Shown piece after piece: positions 1-4,740 of a stretch of DNA of 5,267 nt; the stretch's first letter is position 1; every line of letters begins with the position of its first letter. The position numbers and the translations under genes are program-made. The notes beneath the pieces are model-generated. The model ran no database searches. It had not been told where the DNA came from and was given only the letters and a program-made list of their open reading frames with translations. Source of the DNA: an uncultured Eubacteriales bacterium (GTDB lineage: Bacteria; Bacillota; Clostridia; Oscillospirales; Oscillospiraceae); contig CAJLWS010000117.1 of NCBI GenBank assembly GCA_905210385.1, forward strand, positions 1 to 5,267, written 5' to 3'.

Positions 1-1
1 C

Positions 2-277
2 GCCTTTGCCGCCGCCCGGGGGCTGAACCTGGGGGGCATGCTGGTCACCAACCCCATCCCCGACGAGTTCGCCATGGACCCGGACGTGATCAACAAGGCC
101 ATTGACGACGCCGTGGCCGAGGCCAAGGCCCAGGGCATCCACGGCAAGCAGACCACCCCCTTCCTGCTGGCCAAGGTCAAGGAGCTCACCGGCGGGGACA
201 GCCTGGACTCCAACATCCACCTGGTGTACAACAACGCCAAGCTGGCCGCCCAGATCGCCGTCTGTTTAGCGAAGTAA
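2..277 (+). CDS. psuG: Pseudouridine-5'-phosphate glycosidase, C-terminal part (5' end outside window)
   Basis: The enzyme reversibly splits pseudouridine 5'-phosphate into uracil and ribose 5-phosphate, the second step of cytosolic pseudouridine degradation after the kinase PsuK. Only the last 91 residues are visible, read from base 2, against about 300 in the full family. The recognisable C-terminal signatures of the PsuG/IndA family are the TNPIPDEFAMD stretch at visible residues 16-26, the GIHGKQTTPFLLAKVKELTGG block around 45-65, and the closing SNIHLVYNNAKLAAQIA segment. The Asn-Pro-x-Pro element contributes to the active site in this family. The gene stops with TAA and is followed 17 nt later by a strong terminator, so it is the last gene of its transcription unit. 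psuK and the catalytic lysine would lie to the left of the window. The family call is firm because the tail is highly conserved. Confidence 0.93.
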   Translation, partial: AFAAARGLNLGGMLVTNPIPDEFAMDPDVINKAIDDAVAEAKAQGIHGKQTTPFLLAKVKELTGGDSLDSNIHLVYNNAKLAAQIAVCLAK

Positions 278-294
278 AACTTGTTCTGATTTTT

Positions 295-337
295 GACAAA
301 AGGCGCGCCGCAGACCCCTGCGGCGCACTTTTTTGTC
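295..337 (+). terminator. Rho-independent terminator after psuG
   Basis: A perfect 9-bp stem, GCGCCGCAG (305-313) with CTGCGGCGC (318-326), closes an ACCC loop and is followed by six T's (329-334). The flanks GACAAAA (295-301) and TTTTGTC (331-337) are also complementary. This puts an A-run on the left and a T-run on the right, so the structure could work in both directions. On the + strand it ends the psuG transcript and insulates the downstream DUF1538 operon, which needs its own promoter. Confidence 0.9.
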
Positions 338-377
338 AGTGCCGAAAAATTGTCCCGCGCGGATTTCCGGTTTTCGG

Positions 378-406
378 TTGTCTCCCCGGCAAAAATATGT
401 TATTCT
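378..406 (+). promoter_or_regulatory. Candidate sigma-70/SigA promoter for the DUF1538-PII operon
   Basis: TTGTCT (378-383) and TATTCT (401-406) are separated by exactly 17 bp. Each matches the -35 or -10 consensus at 4 of 6 positions. A TG at 398-399 gives an extended -10 element, which would offset the weak hexamers. The site lies in the only AT-rich stretch between the psuG terminator and the DUF1538 start. The predicted transcript starts near 413, leaving a leader of about 110 nt. This is pattern reading only. Confidence 0.5.
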
Positions 407-475
407 TATAACGATATTTTATTGTTGTCATTCTGCTTGTTCAAGCCCATCCTCCGGCAAGTAGCGAGGGAGACT

Positions 476-532
476 ATGGACCGGATTCCGGAGGCCAGGG
501 CAAACAGAAAGGGGGCCCTATTTGCGTCATAA
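476..532 (+). other. Possible 18-codon leader frame overlapping the DUF1538 start
   Basis: ATG 476 lies 6 nt after GAGG, within a GAGGGAG run at 466-472. It opens an 18-residue frame (MDRIPEARANRKGALFAS) that ends with TAA at 530-532, 11 nt past the TTG start of the membrane protein and in another frame. It would sit inside the predicted leader mRNA. Such an overlap could couple translation of the two frames. It may equally be chance, since an 18-codon frame carries little statistical weight. Confidence 0.25.
505..524 (+). promoter_or_regulatory. Ribosome binding site deciding a TTG start
   Basis: The purine run AGAAAGGGGG (506-515) ends 6 nt before TTG at 522-524. No in-frame ATG or GTG lies near the N-terminus, and the family's first membrane segment begins about 20 codons later. 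The TTG codon is therefore the best start for the membrane protein gene. A weak start codon may keep expression low or tie it to translation of the small frame at 476-532 that overlaps it. Confidence 0.6.
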
Positions 533-2087
533 CAAACTGATATCCTTTTTCCGTCACAACGAGCTGCTGTTGGAGAAGATCAAGGAATCCCTCTCCTCCG
601 TGCTGCCCATCACCGCCATCGTGCTGGCCATCAGCGTCACCATCGCTCCGCTGACCCCGGGCACCATGGTCTTGTTTTTGTTTGGAGCATTGCTGCTGGT
701 GTTCGGTATGGGGTTGTTCTCCCTGGGTGTGGATATGTCCATGACCCCTATGGGGGACGGCATCGGCGTACAGATCAGCAAGGCCAAGCGGGTGCTGGCG
801 CCGCTGCTGCTCTGCTTCATTTTAGGCATGGTGGTCACCATTGCCGAGCCCGACCTGCAGGTGCTGGCTGAGCAGCTGCCTTCCGTGGACAATATGACCC
901 TGATCCTGGCCGTTGCCGTCGGCGTAGGCTTCTTCCTGGTGGTGGCCCAGGTGCGTATGTTGCTGAACATCCCGCTGTCCTACACCCTGCTGTTCTTCTA
1001 TGCGGCAGTATTCCTCCTGTCCTATTTCGCACCGGACAGCTTTGTCCCCGCCGCCTTTGACTCCGGCGGCGTCACCACCGGCCCCATCCCCGTGCCTTCC
1101 ATCATGGCCCTGGGCATCGGTATGGCCGCCGTGCGAAGCGACAAAAACTCCAGCAGCGACTCCTTTGGCCTGGTGGCCCTGTGCTCCATCGGCCCCATTC
1201 TGGCCGTCATGGTGCTGGGCATCGTCCTGCCCGACCTGGACGCCGCCTACACCCCCGTGGTCATCCCCGAGGTATCCAGCACCCAGGAGGCGGCGGCCCT
1301 CTTTACCAATGAGATCCCCCATTACATCTCCGAGGTGGCGGTGGCCCTGCTGCCTATTATCGTCATCTTCGCCCTGTTCCAGCTGATCTTCCGCCGCTTC
1401 CGGCCCCAGCAGCTGGTCCGCATCCTGGTGGGGCTGGTGTACACCTATGTAGGGCTGGTGCTCTTCCTGGTGGGGGTCAACGTGGGCTTCATGCCCGCCG
1501 GGGCCACCATCGGCGCCACCTTGGCCTCTGGCTCTGCGAAGTGGGCGCTGGTGCCCATCGGGGCGCTGGTGGGCTACTTCATCGTCCGGGCGGAGCCCGC
1601 CGTGCAGGTGCTGGCCCGCCAGGTGGAGGAGGTCTCCAACGGCTCCATCACCCAGAAGTCCATCAACCACGCCCTGTCCATCGGCATCGCCCTGTCCGTG
1701 GGGCTGGCCATGGTGCGCATCCTCACGGGGCTGTCCATCATGTGGTTTTTGATCCCGGGCTACGCCGTGGCTCTGATCATGACCTTTTTCGTCCCCCAGA
1801 TGTTCACCGGCGTGGCCTTCGACTCCGGCGGCGTGGCCTCCGGACCCATGACCACCACCTTCCTGCTGCCTTTGGCCATGGGGGCCTGTGAGGCGGTGGG
1901 GGGCAACGTGCTCACCGACGCCTTCGGCATCGTGGCCCTGGTGGCCATGACCCCCCTGTTCACCATTCAGCTGCTGGGCCTGTACGGGAAGTTCAAGGTC
2001 CGCAAAGCTGCCCGGGATCTGCGCCAGGCCATCCGGGACGATCTGGCCGGCCTGGACGGCGGCATCATCTACTGGGAGGAGGTTTGA
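522..2087 (+). CDS. DUF1538 family polytopic membrane protein, putative PII-gated transporter
   Basis: This 521-residue integral membrane protein has roughly 12 to 14 hydrophobic segments from about residue 22 to 488, and a charged C-terminal tail (490-521) that probably lies in the cytosol. It is an internal duplication. AEPDLQVLAEQ (108-118) recurs as AEPAVQVLARQ (357-367), AFDSGGVTTGP (178-188) as AFDSGGVASGP (432-442), and SDSFGLVAL (212-220) as TDAFGIVAL (465-473), all about 250 residues apart. This two-repeat layout matches the DUF1538 family, whose biochemical role is, to my knowledge, unknown. Polar, glycine-rich FDSGG motifs inside hydrophobic surroundings are what paired half-helix substrate sites look like in repeat-fold transporters, so a transporter or channel is inferred. 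The PII-like gene starts 3 nt after the stop, which suggests the two products work together. The start is the TTG with a purine-rich site upstream. The substrate cannot be read from the sequence. Confidence 0.88.
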   Translation: MRHNKLISFFRHNELLLEKIKESLSSVLPITAIVLAISVTIAPLTPGTMVLFLFGALLLVFGMGLFSLGVDMSMTPMGDGIGVQISKAKRVLAPLLLCFILGMVVTIAEPDLQVLAEQLPSVDNMTLILAVAVGVGFFLVVAQVRMLLNIPLSYTLLFFYAAVFLLSYFAPDSFVPAAFDSGGVTTGPIPVPSIMALGIGMAAVRSDKNSSSDSFGLVALCSIGPILAVMVLGIVLPDLDAAYTPVVIPEVSSTQEAAALFTNEIPHYISEVAVALLPIIVIFALFQLIFRRFRPQQLVRILVGLVYTYVGLVLFLVGVNVGFMPAGATIGATLASGSAKWALVPIGALVGYFIVRAEPAVQVLARQVEEVSNGSITQKSINHALSIGIALSVGLAMVRILTGLSIMWFLIPGYAVALIMTFFVPQMFTGVAFDSGGVASGPMTTTFLLPLAMGACEAVGGNVLTDAFGIVALVAMTPLFTIQLLGLYGKFKVRKAARDLRQAIRDDLAGLDGGIIYWEEV

Positions 2088-2090
2088 GCC

Positions 2091-2780
2091 ATGGCGGCAC
2101 AGCAAGTCAGCCCGATGCAGCTGCTGGTCTCCATTGTGGAGCGCGGCAAGGGCCTGCACCTTATCGAGCATTACAAGAGCTTCAAGCTGCTGCACCACAA
2201 TCAGGCCGCCGGCCGGGGCACCGCGTCCTCCCACCTGCTGGACGCGCTGGGCTTCGGCACCTCGGAGCGGGACATCGTGCTCACCTTCGGCCCCCGGGAC
2301 ACCGTGCGGCAGCTGATGGACCATCTGAGGGACGAAGACCGATCCAAGCTGGACGCCCGGGGCATCGCCTTTTCCCTGAACATATCGGGGATGAACGCCA
2401 TTATGGCCGTGTGCCTGTCTCGGCTGGAGGAACTGGAACTGGAAAGGGGAGAAACGAGCATGGAACACAATGTCACCGCCCACCACAGCCTGATCCTGGT
2501 GGTGGTCAATCAGGGCTACACCGACGCGGTGATGGACACCGCCCGGACTGTGGGCGCCCGGGGGGGCACCGTCATCCGGGCCCGCTGGACCGGGGCCGGC
2601 GAGGTGGAGAAGTTCGTGGGCATCACCCTCCAGGCGGAGAAGGAGGTCCTGGCCATCGTGGCCCCCGCCCGGGAGCGCAACGTTATCATGGAGGAGATCG
2701 ACCGGGTCCACGGCCTGCGCACCTCCGCCCAGGGTATGGTCATCTCTCTGCCCATCGAGCAGACCGCCCGACTGGACTAA
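2091..2780 (+). CDS. Tandem PII-like (P-II family) regulator paired with the DUF1538 protein
   Basis: This 229-residue soluble protein is made of two PII-like ferredoxin-fold halves, whereas classical GlnB/GlnK proteins are single domains of about 112 residues. The first half (about 9-105) has MQLLVSIVERGKG, the loop GRGTASS (41-47), DIVLTFGP (61-68) and ARGIAFSLNIS (89-99). The second half (about 132-227) has SLILVVVNQGYTDAVMDTAR, GARGGTVIRAR (155-165), EKEVLAIV (183-190) and AQGMVISLPIE (213-223). The order of a strand, a helix, a GRG/ARGG loop and a closing hydrophobic strand matches PII. The long T-loop with a uridylylated tyrosine is absent from both halves, so covalent control of the GlnB type is unlikely. 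ATG 2091 has GGAGGAGG at 2075-2082, 8 nt upstream and inside the previous gene, so the two genes are translationally close. The likely role is sensing a nucleotide or small metabolite and gating the DUF1538 protein. The ligand is unknown. Confidence 0.85.
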   Translation: MAAQQVSPMQLLVSIVERGKGLHLIEHYKSFKLLHHNQAAGRGTASSHLLDALGFGTSERDIVLTFGPRDTVRQLMDHLRDEDRSKLDARGIAFSLNISGMNAIMAVCLSRLEELELERGETSMEHNVTAHHSLILVVVNQGYTDAVMDTARTVGARGGTVIRARWTGAGEVEKFVGITLQAEKEVLAIVAPARERNVIMEEIDRVHGLRTSAQGMVISLPIEQTARLD

Positions 2781-2861
2781 GCGCCAAGTCGTCGCCAGCC
2801 GCCCGGGTGGACCGCAGCCAGGACTGCCGCCCCGGCGGAAACAGTCGCTTGCATCAAAAAC
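2781..2861. other. Convergent intergenic region after the PII-like gene
   Basis: This short gap follows the PII-like stop codon. It contains an imperfect hairpin at 2822-2846 (GACTG plus CCGCC, pairing with GGCGG, an AAA bulge and CAGTC) with no T-run after it. Plus-strand transcripts therefore have no clear intrinsic end before the minus-strand terminator hairpin. The next T-run is at 2908-2913. Confidence 0.35.
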
Positions 2862-2890
2862 GCCCCCAGCCGCGGTTTGCGGCTGGGGGC
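2856..2890 (-). terminator. Rho-independent terminator of the minus-strand hypothetical gene
   Basis: A perfect 12-bp stem, GCCCCCAGCCGC (2862-2873) with GCGGCTGGGGGC (2879-2890), has a 5-base loop. Read on the minus strand, the stem is followed by G and then five T's (complement of AAAAA at 2856-2860), 28 nt after the stop codon of the gene at 2918-3292. On the plus strand the hairpin is followed by TTGGTACTG, with no immediate U-run, so it is not a standard terminator for the PII gene. Confidence 0.88.
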
Positions 2891-2917
2891 TTGGTACTGA
2901 TCCGGACTTTTTTGGGC

Positions 2918-3292
2918 TCACTTCCCCGGCATGGTCTCCCGCAGGGTTCGGGCCACCAGCACATTTTCCCCCTGGAGGGGGAGAAGGGCATCCCCGTTCC
3001 GGGAATCCAGCTCCAGCAGCAGCTGCCGGAAGCGGATGGATGGGACATCCAACGCCCCCCCTTCCTTCCACATACAGGCCACCGCCTGAACCTGGGTGTC
3101 CTCCCCGTCCCGGAGCTGTCGCAGAAGGCCGTCCTCATCCGCCCCTCTCTCCACATCCCGGTTGGATACATGGTACACGTTGCCTTTCGCTGTTTTCACC
3201 AGGATCACCTGCTGGGCGGTGGATTCCACCTTCGCCAGCTCCCTGGCCTGCTCCAGGAGTCCGAGCAGCTCGTCTTTTTGTCTGCCTGCCAT
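2918..3292 (-). CDS. Hypothetical small soluble protein
   Basis: I do not recognise the family of this 124-residue protein. It begins with a charged helix (about 4-24, KDELLGLLEQARELAKVE), followed by a stretch that looks beta-rich: QQVILVKTAKGNVYHVS (28-44), then TQVQAVACMW (66-75) and NVLVARTL (110-117). There is no signal peptide or membrane segment, and the single cysteine is Cys73. The reading frame stays open upstream to an ATG at 3373. The ATG at 3292 is preferred because GAGGAGG lies 6 nt before it (GGAGG core at 3299-3303), and because a possible promoter at 3372-3398 would start transcription downstream of the longer start. A very strong terminator follows the stop codon, which supports a real gene. 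It lies downstream of the cysteine desulfurase on the same strand, separated by 169 nt. No functional link can be shown. Confidence 0.7.
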   Translation of the reverse strand: MAGRQKDELLGLLEQARELAKVESTAQQVILVKTAKGNVYHVSNRDVERGADEDGLLRQLRDGEDTQVQAVACMWKEGGALDVPSIRFRQLLLELDSRNGDALLPLQGENVLVARTLRETMPGK

Positions 3293-3298
3293 CTGGAC

Positions 3299-3305
3299 CC
3301 TCCTC
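3299..3305 (-). promoter_or_regulatory. Shine-Dalgarno site that selects the internal ATG at 3292
   Basis: Read on the minus strand this is GAGGAGG. Its GGAGG core is followed by a 6-nt gap to ATG 3292-3290, a near-ideal arrangement. The alternative upstream ATG (3373-3371) has only a GGGGAG at about 13 nt, which is poorly placed. This supports a 124-residue product over one of 151 residues. Confidence 0.7.
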
Positions 3306-3371
3306 ACAATCTGTTCTATTTGCTGTGGGTTTCCTTTGGTATTCGAAGTCTCTCTATGCTGACGCTCCCCC

Positions 3372-3398
3372 ATGATACATGCAACTGCTCCCCGTCAA
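3372..3398 (-). promoter_or_regulatory. Possible promoter for the hypothetical gene
   Basis: On the minus strand, TTGACG (3398-3393) and TATCAT (3377-3372) each match consensus at 5 of 6 positions, but the spacer is 15 bp, shorter than the preferred 17. The predicted transcript would start near 3365, giving a leader of about 70 nt before ATG 3292. The short spacer lowers confidence. Read-through from the cysteine desulfurase gene is an alternative, since no terminator is visible between the two genes. Confidence 0.33.
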
Positions 3399-3461
3399 GA
3401 CCATGTCATAAAGTTATGCAAAACGATTGCGCTGGATGCCACGCATCTGTTTGACGGTCTT

Positions 3462-4598
3462 CTAGGACATGATGGGGAAAACGCGCTCGCTGGTCTGCTG
3501 CAGCGCCTCCACCAGCCGGTCTGCCTCCTCCTGAGCAGTTTTCGGGGAGAAGGACAGGCGCAGAGCGCCGGACAACCAGGGCTTGGGAAGGCCCATGGCG
3601 GCGAAGACGTGGCTGGGCTTTCCCCGGTGGCAGGCGGAGCCGGAGGAGATGCAGATCCCCTGGTCGCCCAGTACCCGGACCAGCACCTCGCTGGGGTAGC
3701 CGGGGAGGGTGACAGCGCAGATGTGTGGGGCGTCCCCCGGAGAGATGACCTCCAGCTTGGGGACGGCCTGCTTCAGCTGCTCCAGGGTGTACGCCTTGAT
3801 GGCGGCGGTGCGCTCCAAGCGGCCTAGGTCCGCCATCACCGCCTGGCAGGCGGCGGCAAAGCCGGCGATCTGGGCGGTGGCCTCGGTGCCCGAGCGCAGG
3901 CCCTCCTCCTGCCCGCCGCCGGTGAGCAGGGGGGCCAGCCGGACCCCTTTCCTGATGTACAGCGCCCCCACTCCCTTGGGACCGCCCACCTTGTGGCCGC
4001 TGACGGTGATCAGGTCTGCTCCGGTGGACACCGGGGTGTAGGCCAGCTTCAGGAAGCCCTGGACAGCATCGCAGTGGAAGAGGATGGCGGGGTCAAAGGC
4101 CTTGACTGCCTTCACACAGTCTGCCACCGGGAGGACCACTCCCGTCTCGTTGTTCACCAGCATCATGGACACCAGAGCGGTGTCCGGCCGGAGGGCGTCT
4201 CGCACTTGGTCCACCGTGATCCGCCCCTCTCGGTCGGGGGAGAGGTAGGTCACCTCATAGCCCTGGCGCTCCAGGTCCCGGCAGGTCTCCAGTACGGCGG
4301 CGTGCTCCACGGCGGTGGTGACGATGTGCCGGCCTCGGCGGCGGCCCAGTTCCGCCCCCTTCCGGATGGCCCAGTTGTCCCCCTCCGTGCCGCAGGAGGT
4401 AAAGAACACCTCTCCGGGGGCGCAGCCCAGAGCCTTGGCCACCGTATCCCGGCAGGCCTTGACGGATTGGGCGGACTCCCTCCCATAGGCGTACCGGGAG
4501 GAGGGGTTGCCGAAATGGGCCAGGGCCCGGGTCATGGCCTCCAGGGCCTGGGGACACAGGGGAGTGGTGGCGGCGTAGTCAAAATAGGTCAGTTCCAT
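3462..4598 (-). CDS. Cysteine desulfurase (NifS/IscS-like, class V aminotransferase fold)
   Basis: This cytosolic, PLP-dependent enzyme takes sulfur from L-cysteine as a protein-bound persulfide and releases alanine, supplying Fe-S cluster assembly, tRNA thiolation or other sulfur uses. Counting from the ATG at 4598 (378 residues, full length for the family), the landmarks run in order. FDYAATTP (6-13) is the usual N-terminus. CGTEGDNWAI (69-78) is the phosphate-binding turn. VEHAAV contains the PLP-stacking His99. LVNNETG (147-153) and HCDAVQG (175-181, Asp177) contact the cofactor. SGHKVGGPKG (200-209) holds the Schiff-base Lys203, and GLRSGTE lies at 233-239. ISSGSACHRGKPSHV carries the persulfide cysteine Cys323. 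A GTG one codon earlier (4601) could also serve as start. The ATG lies 8 nt from GAGGTG (4612-4607) and is preferred. Neither iscU nor thiI is adjacent, so the sulfur acceptor is not evident. A near-consensus promoter lies just upstream. Confidence 0.95.
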   Translation of the reverse strand: MELTYFDYAATTPLCPQALEAMTRALAHFGNPSSRYAYGRESAQSVKACRDTVAKALGCAPGEVFFTSCGTEGDNWAIRKGAELGRRRGRHIVTTAVEHAAVLETCRDLERQGYEVTYLSPDREGRITVDQVRDALRPDTALVSMMLVNNETGVVLPVADCVKAVKAFDPAILFHCDAVQGFLKLAYTPVSTGADLITVSGHKVGGPKGVGALYIRKGVRLAPLLTGGGQEEGLRSGTEATAQIAGFAAACQAVMADLGRLERTAAIKAYTLEQLKQAVPKLEVISPGDAPHICAVTLPGYPSEVLVRVLGDQGICISSGSACHRGKPSHVFAAMGLPKPWLSGALRLSFSPKTAQEEADRLVEALQQTSERVFPIMS

Positions 4599-4617
4599 CA
4601 CGGAAGCACCTCACGAT

Positions 4618-4683
4618 CTCCGGCGGGAACAGGCCGGAGCAGACTGGGAAAGCGTGCCCTCCCTGGCCGGGACCAGAGAGGGC
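4618..4683 (-). promoter_or_regulatory. Structured 5' leader of the cysteine desulfurase mRNA
   Basis: Two hairpins occupy the leader. The first is an 11-bp stem with one G-U pair (4683-4673 with 4666-4656) and a 6-base loop. The second is a perfect 7-bp stem, CTCCGGC (4639-4633) with GCCGGAG (4624-4618), and an 8-base loop, ending 5 nt before the GAGGTG ribosome binding site. Neither is followed by a U-run, so they are not simple terminators. They could affect translation or RNA stability. They match no riboswitch class that I recognise, and stable stems are common by chance in GC-rich DNA. Confidence 0.35.
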
Positions 4684-4700
4684 TGGAGCTGTTGTTTCCC

Positions 4701-4729
4701 ATTCTACGGCCCACCGCCGGGAATGTCAA
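4701..4729 (-). promoter_or_regulatory. Strong sigma-70/SigA promoter for the cysteine desulfurase gene
   Basis: On the minus strand a perfect TTGACA -35 box (4729-4724) is followed by a 17-bp spacer and TAGAAT (4706-4701, 5 of 6 matches). It starts 11 nt beyond the stop of the truncated upstream gene. The predicted start is near 4694, giving a leader of about 95 nt. This is the best promoter match in the window and suggests that the desulfurase can be expressed independently of the gene before it. Confidence 0.75.
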
Positions 4730-4740
4730 GGGCCTTTGGC

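Noticed and set aside
481..491. Small palindrome CCGGATTCCGG in the DUF1538 leader
   Set aside because: The arms are only 5 bp around a single base, which is expected by chance in GC-rich DNA.
293..532. 79-codon plus-strand frame after psuG
   Set aside because: It passes through the psuG terminator and the candidate promoter. Only its last 18 codons, from ATG 476, were kept as a possibility.
822..3071. 749-codon open frame on the minus strand
   Set aside because: It lies opposite the DUF1538 and PII-like genes and is extremely rich in Gly, His, Gln and Asp with no domain pattern. High third-position GC in the real genes removes stops from the opposite strand.
2084..3454. 456-codon open frame on the plus strand
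   Set aside because: It overlaps the PII-like gene out of frame, runs across the terminator hairpin and covers the minus-strand hypothetical gene. Its composition is low-complexity Gly/Pro/Arg/His.
4645..4701. Long-range TGGGAAA/TTTCCCA pairing around the first leader hairpin of the desulfurase
   Set aside because: The upstream arm overlaps the end of the -10 box and lies before the predicted transcription start, so it would not be in the RNA.
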